Below are positions 44,242-52,768 of a stretch of 64,000 nt of DNA, one piece after another. The notes under the pieces were generated by a model. That model was not told the DNA's origin and ran no database searches. It was given only the letters and a program-made list of their open reading frames with translations. Every line of letters starts with the position of its first letter. The stretch's first letter is position 1. A program made the position numbers and the translations under genes. Source of the DNA: Pseudomonas bharatica CSV86 (lineage in GTDB: Bacteria > Pseudomonadota > Gammaproteobacteria > Pseudomonadales > Pseudomonadaceae); the NCBI RefSeq assembly GCF_000319305.2, contig NZ_AMWJ02000002.1, forward strand, positions 2,611,001 to 2,675,000, given 5' to 3'.

Positions 44242-45380
44242 CAGCCCATCTCCATGAAGAACAGCGCAGCCACGGCGTCGAGCATGATCACCACGAAGAT
44301 CGACTGCACCACCGCCGAGGTGGTGTGGGCACCGACCGACTCGGCGCTGCCACTGACCTTGAAGCCTTCCAGGCAGCCTATGGAGGCGATGAGGAAGGCG
44401 AAGAACGGCGCCTTTGCCAGGCCGACCAGGAAATGCTGCACGCCGATATCGTCTTCCAGCAGCGACAGGAACATGGCCGGCGAGATATCCAGCGACAGCG
44501 CGCAGACCACACCACCGCCAACGATGCCGCAGATCATGGCGAGGAAGGTCAGCAACGGCAGGGAAATCAGCAGGGCCAGCACCCGCGGGATCACCAGCAG
44601 CTCCACCGGGTCGAGGCCGAGGGTGCGGATCGCATCCACTTCCTCGTTGGCCTTCATCGAACCGATCTGTGCGGTAAAGGCGCTGGCGGTGCGCCCGGCC
44701 ATGAGGATGGCGGTCAGCAGCACGCCGAATTCGCGAAGGAAGGAGAACGCCACCAGGTCCACGGTAAAGATGCTCGCGCCGAAGCTGGCCAGTACCGTGG
44801 CGCCGAGAAAGGCCACTACCGCGCCGACCAGGAAGGTCAGCAGGGCGACGATGGGCGCGGCGTCGAGGCCGGTCTGCTCGATATGGGCGACCACCGAGGT
44901 CATGCGCCAGCGCCTGGGCTGCAGGGCGCGGCGCGCCAGGGTGGTGACGATCAGGCCGATGAAGCCGAGAAGCTGGCGCGAGTCCTGCCAGAGGGTATCC
45001 ACGGCGCAGCCGATGCGCGCCATCAACTGGGTCAGCACCGGCACTTGCGGGACGCGGGGCGGGATGCAGAACTCTGTCAGCGAGGCCTGCACGCTGCGCA
45101 CCAGATGGCGGCTGGCCTCGGGCAGTGCATTGCACTGGTCCAGTTGCGCCACCCGGGCCGGGCCCAGCAGCTCGACGAGCAGCGAGGCGCCGGCTGTGTC
45201 GAGCTTGCCGAGCCGGTCCAGGTCGATGCGGGTGGTCTGGTCGTATTGGCCACTCAAGGCGGCGATGGCGTGCTTGAGGCCGGCATAGTGGGGTAGCGTC
45301 CAGTCACCGTCCAGGCGCAGGCAGGCCGGGTTCTGGCTGGTATCGAGCGTGACGTTGGCGGGGCTGGAAGTGCTGGTCAT
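44238..45380 (-). CDS. MlaE-type permease with N-terminal STAS domain
   Basis: 380 aa. Residues 1-100 form a STAS-like domain (RIDLDRLGKLDTAGASLLVELLG), a feature normally supplied by the separate MlaB protein. Residues 130-380 are the MlaE permease (FLVGAVVAFLGATVLASFGA, IGSMKANEEVDAIRTLGLDP, LLTFLAMICGIVGGG). It is first of four overlapping genes permease-ATPase-MCE-lipoprotein, a complete transporter distinct in layout from mlaFEDCB. Confidence 0.92.
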   Translation of the reverse strand: MTSTSSPANVTLDTSQNPACLRLDGDWTLPHYAGLKHAIAALSGQYDQTTRIDLDRLGKLDTAGASLLVELLGPARVAQLDQCNALPEASRHLVRSVQASLTEFCIPPRVPQVPVLTQLMARIGCAVDTLWQDSRQLLGFIGLIVTTLARRALQPRRWRMTSVVAHIEQTGLDAAPIVALLTFLVGAVVAFLGATVLASFGASIFTVDLVAFSFLREFGVLLTAILMAGRTASAFTAQIGSMKANEEVDAIRTLGLDPVELLVIPRVLALLISLPLLTFLAMICGIVGGGVVCALSLDISPAMFLSLLEDDIGVQHFLVGLAKAPFFAFLIASIGCLEGFKVSGSAESVGAHTTSAVVQSIFVVIMLDAVAALFFMEMGW

Positions 45381-45419
45381 GGGCTGCGTCTATCCCTGGA
45401 TGCGCCGCACAGCATAGCG

Positions 45420-46441
45420 TCACTGTGCCGCCGGTGCTTGACCGTCGTCCACAACCCGGAAGCGCAGCACACCGATTACCTGGCCGTCCTCGGTCAGCAC
45501 CCGCACTTGCCAGCGCCCGACCGGGTTGGCCGGGAACACCTGCTTGTGGGTCCAGGCGCGATAACCTTCCTTGCGCCCACCGTTGATGTTCAGGGCGATG
45601 CGGTCCACTTCTTTGCCGTTGAGTTGCCAGACGTGGTAGATCCGCTCGTTCAGCCCGCGCGGCGCCTTGATCGCGGTGTAGGCGTACAGCCCGGCGCTGC
45701 GGATCTGGCTGGCGTTGACCTCCCTGAGGCTCTCGCTCGGCGTGCGGTCGCGGACATCGGTGGTGATCGCGACTTCGGTCATCCACAGGGTAGCCGGCGG
45801 CACCCAGGAGCGCAGCAGCCAGCCGGCGCCGCCGATGGCCAGGGTCACCAGCACCAGGGCGATGGCGCGTCGCGCGGTATTGACCGGGAAGCTGCTGATC
45901 AGGCTGGGGAAGGACAGCAGCATGGCGACGCCGAGGGCGAGCTTGAAGCTCTCGGCGGTGGTCAGGTGGAGGATGATCGGCAGCGCCGTGAGCATTGCGG
46001 CGAACAGGGTCAGGGTATGCAGGGCGAGGAACAGCCAGCGCCGTGGTGCGACCCATTTGTAGTAGAGCGGGTCGATGATCGAGACCAGCCCGGCAGCGCC
46101 GAGCAACCCGGTGAAGATCGCCTGGCCGCTGTTCCAGGTGGTGGTGACGAAGAAGAACGGCAGGACAAAGAACAGGCTTTCCTGGTGGATCATCTGCGTT
46201 GCGTAGCGCAATAGCGGCTGCGGAATCTCGCGCTTGAAGATGCGGGCGAAGAATTCGGTGAAGGTGTTTTCCAGCATCAGCCAGACCCAGCTCACCAGCA
46301 TCAGGATCGCGACCCAGCTGGCCAGGCTCTCCTGGCGATCGACCAGGATGAAACTGCCGATACCGGAAACGAAACCGCCAAGTGCGATGACCCGGGGTAG
46401 CGCTTGATCAGCTCGATGATGCGCTGGATGTAGATTGGCAT
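45420..46441 (-). pseudogene. DUF5924-like membrane protein gene, interrupted by a frameshift
   Basis: The 5' part starts at 46441 (MPIYIQRIIELIKRYP) and shifts into a short dead end after 16 sense residues. The sense continues in another frame (VIALGGFVSGIGSFILVDRQ, read across the gap) and joins the 293-aa frame ending at 45420. The break lies in a C-run (coding strand TACCCCGGGTC, 46392-46400); a fifth C restores one frame of about 339 aa. The restored protein has about six helices, then a soluble C-terminal domain (VWQLNGKEVDRIALNINGGR, GRWQVRVLTEDGQVIGVLRF). The family name is from memory. The rest of the gene shows no decay. Confidence 0.75.
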
Positions 46442-46505
46442 GTTGGGGTGTTCGCTGAGGCTGAAAAATACGGTTACAAGGATACCTTGGTTTTTGCCTG
46501 TTCGG

Positions 46506-46569
46506 GCCTCATCGCTGGCAAGCCAGCTCCCACAAGGTCCGTGTGGGAGCTGGCTTGCCGGCGATAGGG
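46506..46569. repeat. REP pair, inverted (locus 7)
   Basis: Reverse copy at about 46506-46533 and forward copy at about 46541-46569, with a 7-bp spacer. The forward copy has one substitution (GCCGGCGAT for GCCAGCGAT). It lies between the frameshifted gene and the M16 peptidase gene; the last few bases abut the M16 stop. Confidence 0.92.
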
Positions 46570-46572
46570 CCC

Positions 46573-47946
46573 TCAAGCCCGCCGCCGATACCAGATGCCC
46601 GCCCCGACCACGACCAGCACAACCCCCAGCACCCCGATCCAGAACAGTTCGTCATACCCGAGCAACGGCTTTTCCACCCTTACCCATCCGGCTTCCTTGA
46701 ACACTTCGCGCATCGCCTGGTTGGCCTCGTCCAGGCTCACCCCGCGCAGCCGCTGCGCCGGATCGACGAACCTGCCATCGGCATAACTGTTCAAGGCGCC
46801 CCAGTAGTAATCCGCCAGTGCGCTGTTGCCCTGGGTCGTCCAGGCTTCCCGGGCAATCGCCGCCGCCTTGACCCGCTCGAAGGTCGCCGGATCCAGCCCT
46901 TCCTTGCGCAGGCGCTCGATCATTGCCTTCATGACCTTTTCCGCGTCTTCCACCTGGTCCCTATCCAGATCGGCATTCAGGCTGAGCATGCCGCTGTCGC
47001 CGAAGCTTTCGCGCTGGCTCCATGGCCCGTACGACAGCCCGTGTTCGAGCCGCAGTTCGCTGTACAACGCCCAGTCCAGGTAGCGCTGCAGCAGCTCCAG
47101 GGTTTCGTCGTGTTCGTTGTCCAGTACAGGTTCGAGGAACAGCCAGCTCAGCCGCGCACTGTTGCCCAGCACGCCGCGAACCAGGGTGCGATTGCTCTCG
47201 GCCTGGCGCGTGACGCCATCGAGCGTCCGGCGCTCGGCAGGCTCGCCGGGCTCCAGCTCGCCCCAGGCACGCTCCAGATAGGCCGGCAGGACCCGGTCGA
47301 GACCACCTACGACGATCAGGGTCATGTTGTTCGGCACGTACCAGCCTTTGCGGATTTCCTCGACCTGGTCCAGGGTCATGGCGTGGATATCGGAGCGCTC
47401 GGCGCACTTGAGCCCCAGTTCTATCGCCAGCTGGCTGCTGGCGCGCTGGCCGATGTCCTGGCGATCGAGCCAGCGTTGCAGATGAGAGTAATGCCCGCCG
47501 TCTTCCCGTTCGATGATGCGCTTGGACTGCGCCACGGCCTGCTCGTCGATCCGGGTGCGCTGGAGGATCGCCAGCAGCAGGTCGAGAACCTTGCGCTGGT
47601 TGCGCGCCGGGGCCTCGATGACGAAGGTGGTATCGGTGTTGCTGGTGTAGGCGTTCCACTCTCCGCCAAGGGCCTGCATGCGCTTTTCCAGGCCACCTTC
47701 GCCGCTGTCGTCGATCCCGCTGAACAGCAGGTGTTCGAGCAGGTGGGGCAGCTCTTTCTGCTCGCACGGGAAATCGTCGAGGCCGACCCCGACCACCAGG
47801 CGGATCGATACATGATCCCGTTCATAACCGGGCTTGAGCAGCACCTGCAGCCCGTTGGGCAGCAGATACCCCTCGACCTGGTTGCGATCGAGGGCAAAGC
47901 CGGGGGCACAACCCAGCAACAGGCAGACGAATATCAGGCAACGCAT
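46573..47946 (-). CDS. M16 (insulinase-like) zinc peptidase, membrane-anchored
   Basis: 457 aa with a signal peptide or lipoprotein-like leader (RCLIFVCLLLGCAPGFA). The inverted zinc motif is HLLEH (in ELPHLLEHLLFSG), with the distal Glu in QSKRIIEREDGGH. The second M16 half-domain spans about 170-400. A C-terminal membrane helix (ELFWIGVLGVVLVVVGAGIW) ends in RRRA. The catalytic half is N-terminal, so it may be an active single-chain periplasmic protease tethered to the inner membrane. The tail anchor is unusual for pitrilysin relatives. AAGGAAG precedes the ATG. Confidence 0.88.
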   Translation of the reverse strand: MRCLIFVCLLLGCAPGFALDRNQVEGYLLPNGLQVLLKPGYERDHVSIRLVVGVGLDDFPCEQKELPHLLEHLLFSGIDDSGEGGLEKRMQALGGEWNAYTSNTDTTFVIEAPARNQRKVLDLLLAILQRTRIDEQAVAQSKRIIEREDGGHYSHLQRWLDRQDIGQRASSQLAIELGLKCAERSDIHAMTLDQVEEIRKGWYVPNNMTLIVVGGLDRVLPAYLERAWGELEPGEPAERRTLDGVTRQAESNRTLVRGVLGNSARLSWLFLEPVLDNEHDETLELLQRYLDWALYSELRLEHGLSYGPWSQRESFGDSGMLSLNADLDRDQVEDAEKVMKAMIERLRKEGLDPATFERVKAAAIAREAWTTQGNSALADYYWGALNSYADGRFVDPAQRLRGVSLDEANQAMREVFKEAGWVRVEKPLLGYDELFWIGVLGVVLVVVGAGIWYRRRA

Positions 47947-47982
47947 GCAGAACTTCCTTGACCAGGTCGATGCGGTACGGGG

Positions 47983-49641
47983 TCACGGTGAGTGGATTTC
48001 ATCCGGCACGCTGTCGATCAGCAGACCGCCAGTGTCGTTACCCCCGAGTACCACATAGGCACTGCTACAGAACAATGAATTCAATCTTTTCATGTCCGCG
48101 ATCAATTCCAGGTGCAGGGCGCTGGTCTCGATGCTTTGCACCACCTTGCGCTGCAGGCGGCTGACATGGGCGTGGGCCAGGCGTCGCTCCTGGGCGCGGA
48201 AGCGGCGTTTTTCCCGTAGCAGCTGGCGCGCGCTCTCCGGGTCGGCGCTGAGGAATACCGAAAGGCCGAGGCGCAGGTTGGCCAGCAACTGGGCATGCAG
48301 GCCGGTCAGTTCCTCCAGGCCGACCTCGGAGAACTCGCGGCGCTGCGAGGTCTTCTGTTGCTGGATCTTGCGCAGCATGCGTTCGATCAGGTTGCTGGCC
48401 ATCTTCAGGTTAAGGGCCAGCTCGATGATCTCGGCCCAGCGCTGGCTGTCCTGTTCGCTGAGGTCTTCCCGGGGCATCTGCGCCAGGTACAGCTTGATCG
48501 CGTTGTACAGCGCCTCGATATCTTCGCTAAGGCTGCGCATCTCCTGCGATACCGTGGTCTTGGTGCCCCGCAGTACGCCGTTCATGGCTTCCAGCATGCT
48601 GTCGACCAGATCACCGAGACGCAGGGTTTCGCGCACGGCGTTGGCCAGGGCCAGGCTCGGAGTCGCCAGGGCGGCCGGGTCGAGGTGGCGCGGGGCGGTG
48701 CGGCCATTGGTGTCCGGGCGGTCCGGCATCAGCCAGGTGCAGGCCTTGGCCATGAGGTTGACGGTGGGCAGCAGGGTCAGGCAACGCAGGGTGTTGTAGA
48801 GCAGGTGGAAACCGATCACCAGCTCCTGCGGACGAAAACTCAGGCTGTCCATCCAGTCGACCAGGGGGTGCAGCAGCGGAATGGTGATCAGCAGCCCCAA
48901 CAGCTTGTACAGCAGGCTGCCCAGGGCCACCTGGCGCCCGGCAGTGTTCTGCATGCTGGTGCTGATGAAAGCCAGCAGGCCGCTGCCGATATTGGCGCCG
49001 ATCACCAGGCCGATCGCCACCGGCAGCCCGATCACCCCGGCACCGGCCAGGGTAGCGGTGAGCAGCACGGCAGCCAGGCTGGAGTAGGACACCATGGCGA
49101 ACAGCGCGCCGATCAGGGCATCGAGCAGGATGTCCCCAGTCAACGAGGCGAACAGCACCTTCACGCCCTGGGCCGTGGTGATCGGGGTGGCGGCTTCGAC
49201 GATCAGTTGCAGGGCAAGGATGATCAGGCCCAGGCCGATTCCGACGCGACCAAGCTGGCCGGCGCGGGTCTGCTTGCGCGAGAGGAAGAAGATCACCCCG
49301 AGGAAAATCAGCAGCGGCGACAGCCACGACAGGTCGAGGGTCAGCACCCGGGCCATCAGCGCGGTACCGACGTCGGCGCCGAGCATGATCGCCAGGGCCG
49401 GGGTCAGCGCCATCAGGCCCTGGCCGACGAACGAGGTCACCAGCATGGCCGTGGCGTTGCTGCTTTGCACCATGGCCGTGACCAGGATGCCGGCAATGAA
49501 GGCCAGCGGCCTGCGTGCCATGTTCTGGCCAATGACCCGGCGCAGGTTGGAGCCGTAGACCCTCAGGATCCCGGTCCGGACGATGTGCGTGCCCCAGATC
49601 AGCAGGGCGACGGCTGACAATAGATTGAGCAGGGTCAGCAT
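47983..49641 (-). CDS. Na/Pi cotransporter family protein with PhoU-like tail
   Basis: 552 aa. The N-terminal half (1-310) has paired NptA/PNaS repeats, with QSSNATAMLVTSFVGQGLMA and a second half SYSSLAAVLLTATLAGAGVI. The C-terminal half (330-530) is helical and PhoU-like (LRLGDLVDSMLEAMNGVLRG). It moves phosphate with sodium across the inner membrane, by family; export roles have been reported for relatives. It is transcribed from about 49641, with a 235-bp gap to the TerC gene, which is upstream on the same strand. Confidence 0.9.
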   Translation of the reverse strand: MLTLLNLLSAVALLIWGTHIVRTGILRVYGSNLRRVIGQNMARRPLAFIAGILVTAMVQSSNATAMLVTSFVGQGLMALTPALAIMLGADVGTALMARVLTLDLSWLSPLLIFLGVIFFLSRKQTRAGQLGRVGIGLGLIILALQLIVEAATPITTAQGVKVLFASLTGDILLDALIGALFAMVSYSSLAAVLLTATLAGAGVIGLPVAIGLVIGANIGSGLLAFISTSMQNTAGRQVALGSLLYKLLGLLITIPLLHPLVDWMDSLSFRPQELVIGFHLLYNTLRCLTLLPTVNLMAKACTWLMPDRPDTNGRTAPRHLDPAALATPSLALANAVRETLRLGDLVDSMLEAMNGVLRGTKTTVSQEMRSLSEDIEALYNAIKLYLAQMPREDLSEQDSQRWAEIIELALNLKMASNLIERMLRKIQQQKTSQRREFSEVGLEELTGLHAQLLANLRLGLSVFLSADPESARQLLREKRRFRAQERRLAHAHVSRLQRKVVQSIETSALHLELIADMKRLNSLFCSSAYVVLGGNDTGGLLIDSVPDEIHSP

Positions 49642-49790
49642 GCTGGGCCCCCTGTTTGCGGTGCCCCATGGGGAAAAAATGAACGACGCTCGGAGCCTGG
49701 CCGTGAATACGGCGGTTGTTTCCAGTGCTCCCTTTAAGCTTTAGCCCGCTGAAAGCCATGGCGCCAGCGGTTTTGCCACGACCTGGAATG

Positions 49791-49812
49791 AAAAAAGGCC
49801 CCGACGGGGGCC
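49791..49812 (-). terminator. intrinsic terminator of the terC-like gene
   Basis: Read on the minus strand, GGCCCCCGTCGGGGCC is followed by TTTTTT. It lies 65 bp after the stop codon at 49877. Confidence 0.9.
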
Positions 49813-49876
49813 TTGATTCAATGACGGGCCAGTATTACTGACCCGGGATGCCTGCGCGAAGTTTCACCGCGTCGGC

Positions 49877-50611
49877 TTATTGCTCGCCACGCTTTTTCGC
49901 AATGGCCGTGCGCATGCGGATGTTGATTGTTTCCACCGCCAGGGAGAAGGCCATGGCGAAGTAGACGTAACCCTTCGGCACATGCACGTCGAAAGCTTCG
50001 GCGATCAGCACGGTACCCACGACCATCAGGAACGACAGGGCGAGCATCTTCAGCGACGGATGCTTGTCGATGAATTCGCTGATGGCCTTGGCGCAGAGCA
50101 TCATCACCAGTACAGCGATGACGATCGCGGCGATCATTACCGGAACATGGGACACCATGCCCACGGCGGTGATCACCGAGTCCAGGGAGAACACGATATC
50201 GATGATCGCGATCTGCACGATGGTGAACAGGAACTTGCCCCCTGCTCCGCCGGCCGGCTCCTCGTTGCTCTCTTCCTCGCCTTCCAGGCCGTGGAAGATT
50301 TCCTGCGAGCTTTTCCACAACAGGAACAGGCCGCCACAGAACAGGATCAGGTCTCGCCCCGAGATGCCCTGGTCGAAGACCACGAACAGATCGTCGGTCA
50401 GGCGCATGACCCAGGTGATCGACAGCAGCAGCAGGATCCGCGTGACCATGGCCAGGGCCAGGCCGAAGATCCGCGTGCGTTGCTGCATGTGCTTGGGCAT
50501 GCGGCTGACCAGGATCGAGATCATGATGATGTTATCGATGCCCAGCACGATCTCGAGTGCGGTCAGGGTAAAGAGGGCAACCCAGATTTCCGGGTTGGTC
50601 AGCCATTCCAT
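49877..50611 (-). CDS. TerC family membrane protein
   Basis: 244-aa inner-membrane protein with seven to eight helices. Acidic metal-binding motifs in the membrane are visible as ALEIVLGIDNIIMISIL and IAIIDIVFSLDSVITAVGM, the two conserved Asp-containing helices of TerC/Alx. Relatives export Mn2+ or take part in metallation of exported proteins. A hydrophilic insert, EGEEESNEEPAGGAG, lies near the middle. GAAGGAAC precedes the ATG. It has its own terminator. Confidence 0.88.
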   Translation of the reverse strand: MEWLTNPEIWVALFTLTALEIVLGIDNIIMISILVSRMPKHMQQRTRIFGLALAMVTRILLLLSITWVMRLTDDLFVVFDQGISGRDLILFCGGLFLLWKSSQEIFHGLEGEEESNEEPAGGAGGKFLFTIVQIAIIDIVFSLDSVITAVGMVSHVPVMIAAIVIAVLVMMLCAKAISEFIDKHPSLKMLALSFLMVVGTVLIAEAFDVHVPKGYVYFAMAFSLAVETINIRMRTAIAKKRGEQ

Positions 50612-50681
50612 GTGTGTTCCTTCGAGCGTAAAGCGTCGCGCACCGCAGCGGCGCGCGACAGGTTGGTTGAATCCCGTTTAC

Positions 50682-51989
50682 TTAGAGGCTGCTGAACAGC
50701 GGAAAAATTCCCATGAGCAGCGCGGCGAACATTATGCACAGGCAGACCAGTACCGCCCACTTGAGCGTGAAGCGCTGGTGATCGCCGAACTCGATACCGG
50801 CCAGGGCCACCAGCAGGTAGGTCGAGGGAACCAGCGGGCTGAGCAGGTGCACCGGCTGTCCGACGATCGAGGCGCGGGCCATTTCCACTGGCGAGATGCC
50901 GTAGTGGCTGGCGGCTTCCGAAAGCACCGGCAGTACCCCGTAGTAGAAGGCATCGTTGGACATGAAGAAGGTGAACGGCATGCTCACGATCGCCGTGATC
51001 ACCGCCAGGTACGGGCCCAGTGCATCCGGGATCACTGCCAGCAGGCTCTTGGACATGGCGTCGACCATGCCGGTGCCGGACAGGATGCCGGTGAAGATAC
51101 CTGCGGCGAAGATCAGGCCGGTCACCGCCAGGACGCTGCCGGCGTGAGCGGCGATACGATCCTTCTGCTGTTGCAGGCAGGGATAGTTGACGATCATGGC
51201 GATACTGAAGGCGATCATGAACAGCACTGGCAGCGGCAGCAGGCCGGCGATCAGGGCGGCCATCAGCGCTGCGGTCAGGGCGCCGTTGAACCACAGCAGC
51301 TTCGGACGGCGGGCATCCGGGTACTGGGACACGGAGATTTCGCTGTGGTCGATCTCGTCGCCGGGCAAGTGCAGCTCACCGAGGCGGGCGCGCTCGCGCT
51401 TGCCGTACCAGTAGGCGATCACCAGGATGGCGGCGACACCGGCGAGCATGGCCGGGATCATCGGCACGAAGATGTCCGAAGGGTCTACATGCAGGGCGCT
51501 GGCGGCACGGGCGGTCGGGCCGCCCCAGGGGGTCATGTTCATCACCCCGCCGGCCAGGATGATCAGGCCGGCCATGATCCGCGGGCTCATTCCCAGGCGG
51601 CTGTACAGCGGCAGCATGGCGGCGCAGCAGATCATGTAGGTGGTCGCGCCGTCACCGTCGAGGGACACGACCAGGGCGAGCACGGCAGTGCCGACCGAAA
51701 CTTTCAGCGGGTCGCCCTTGACCAGCTTGAGGATCTTGCGTACGGCCGGATCGAACAGGCCGGAATCGATCATCAGGGCGAAATACAGGATGGCGAACAT
51801 CAGCATCACGCCGGTAGGCGCCAGCTTGCTGATGCCCTCCAGCATCATCGGGCCGATCTTGCTGGAAAAGCCGCCGAACAGGGCGAACAGGATCGGTACC
51901 AGGATCAGCGCGATCAAGGCCGACAGGCGCTTGGTCATGATCAGGTACATGAAGGTGATGACCATGGCGAAGCCGAGGAAGGTCAGCAT
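50682..51989 (-). CDS. CitMHS family citrate:proton/divalent-metal transporter
   Basis: 435 aa with about eleven to twelve helices. The CitMHS domain is evident from MLTFLGFAMVITFMYLIM, VVSLDGDGATTYMICCAAML, MNMTPWGGPTARAASALHV and MSNDAFYYGVLPVLSEAA. Family members import Mg- or Ca-citrate complexes; the metal cannot be assigned here. GGAG precedes the ATG. It lies 70 bp upstream of the TerC gene on the same strand, so the two could share a message. A large inverted repeat lies about 220 bp upstream. Confidence 0.9.
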   Translation of the reverse strand: MLTFLGFAMVITFMYLIMTKRLSALIALILVPILFALFGGFSSKIGPMMLEGISKLAPTGVMLMFAILYFALMIDSGLFDPAVRKILKLVKGDPLKVSVGTAVLALVVSLDGDGATTYMICCAAMLPLYSRLGMSPRIMAGLIILAGGVMNMTPWGGPTARAASALHVDPSDIFVPMIPAMLAGVAAILVIAYWYGKRERARLGELHLPGDEIDHSEISVSQYPDARRPKLLWFNGALTAALMAALIAGLLPLPVLFMIAFSIAMIVNYPCLQQQKDRIAAHAGSVLAVTGLIFAAGIFTGILSGTGMVDAMSKSLLAVIPDALGPYLAVITAIVSMPFTFFMSNDAFYYGVLPVLSEAASHYGISPVEMARASIVGQPVHLLSPLVPSTYLLVALAGIEFGDHQRFTLKWAVLVCLCIMFAALLMGIFPLFSSL

Positions 51990-52206
51990 GGGGGTACTCC
52001 AGGCGTAGGTGCGTCGGGACGGGACGAAACGGACGGATCAGCGGGTTGGGCGCTGGGGCTGGAGTAACGGCGGGAATTGCGGGCGCAGGACGGTACGGAA
52101 GGACATCGGAATCACCATTGTTCTTGTTGAATAGGCCGGGCATCCTGATTTCGGGTGCCCTGGCGCGCCGGTCGTTTTGCCGGTGGTGAGGCGATGCTAA
52201 GGGCCT

Positions 52207-52239
52207 AAGCTTTCAGCCAGCTTTCGATGCTGAAAGCTT
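52207..52239. promoter_or_regulatory. long inverted repeat upstream of the CitMHS gene
   Basis: AAGCTTTCAGC (52207-52217) and GCTGAAAGCTT (52229-52239) are perfect 11-bp arms around an 11-bp spacer. The spacer itself repeats the CAGCTTTC motif. Only a short T-run follows on the plus strand, so an operator is as likely as a terminator. Confidence 0.5.
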
Positions 52240-52260
52240 CATTTTGAACCTTGAGAGCCT

Positions 52261-52315
52261 CCCAGCTCCCATAGGCTCGGTCACTGTGGGAGCTGGCTTG
52301 CCAGCGATGAGGCCC
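52261..52315. repeat. REP, one intact and one decayed copy (locus 8)
   Basis: The forward copy at about 52285-52315 is intact. The reverse partner survives only as CCCAGCTCCCATAGG at about 52261-52275. It sits 52 bp before the GFA start codon. Confidence 0.85.
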
Positions 52316-52366
52316 TTGAGACCACTGGAAAAATCACTGAATACTGCGAAGGAGTGCCCAACGAAA

Positions 52367-52768
52367 ATGAGCCAACACCAGGAAGGCGGCTGCCATTGCG
52401 GCGCCCTGCGCTACCGGGTCGAAAGCCCGCTGACCGATGTCGCCCATTGCCATTGCTCGATCTGTCGCAAGGTTTCCGGCGGCTTGCTGATCACCTGGGC
52501 CACGGTGCCCTGTTCTGCCTTCCAATGGCTGACCGGCACTCCGCAGCGCTACGACTCGTCCGCCAGTTGCGTGCGTTACTTCTGCAGCCGCTGTGGCGCC
52601 CATCTGGCCCTGACCACCGACCTGAGCCCGGAAACCATCGATATCACCATCGCTACCCTCGACGACCCGGCCTCGGTCCGCCCCGACCGGCATATCTGGA
52701 CGGTCAGCCGCCTGCCCTGGCTGCATCTGGACGAGCACCTGCCTGGTGAGGAGCACGAATCGCTGTAA
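52367..52768 (+). CDS. GFA family protein (CENP-V/GFA zinc-binding fold)
   Basis: 133-aa cytoplasmic protein with the zinc-binding Cys sets of the glutathione-dependent formaldehyde-activating enzyme fold: GGCHCGALRY, HCHCSICRKVSGG and YFCSRCGAHL. Most family members do not act on formaldehyde, so no substrate is assigned. ATG at 52367 is preferred; the frame extends upstream through the REP copy, which is not coding. Its stop touches the convergent DUF4105 gene with no spacer. Confidence 0.88.
   Translation: MSQHQEGGCHCGALRYRVESPLTDVAHCHCSICRKVSGGLLITWATVPCSAFQWLTGTPQRYDSSASCVRYFCSRCGAHLALTTDLSPETIDITIATLDDPASVRPDRHIWTVSRLPWLHLDEHLPGEEHESL

Larger units (their letters stand above)
51990..52366. 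other. 377-bp divergent intergenic region between the CitMHS and GFA genes
   Basis: It holds an 11-bp-arm inverted repeat (52207-52239), a degenerate plus an intact REP copy (52261-52315) and the GFA leader. No gene fits. Weak promoter-like sequences only. Confidence 0.6.

Noticed and set aside
44242..45135. Upstream extension of the Mce ATPase frame through the permease gene
   Set aside because: The permease is read in another frame with clear motifs. The GTG at 44241 overlaps its stop and gives a normal ATPase length.
45420..46301. The 293-codon DUF5924-like frame as a complete gene
   Set aside because: In-frame sense continues upstream in another phase up to MPIYIQRIIELIKRYP at 46441, so the N-terminus is cut off by a frameshift.
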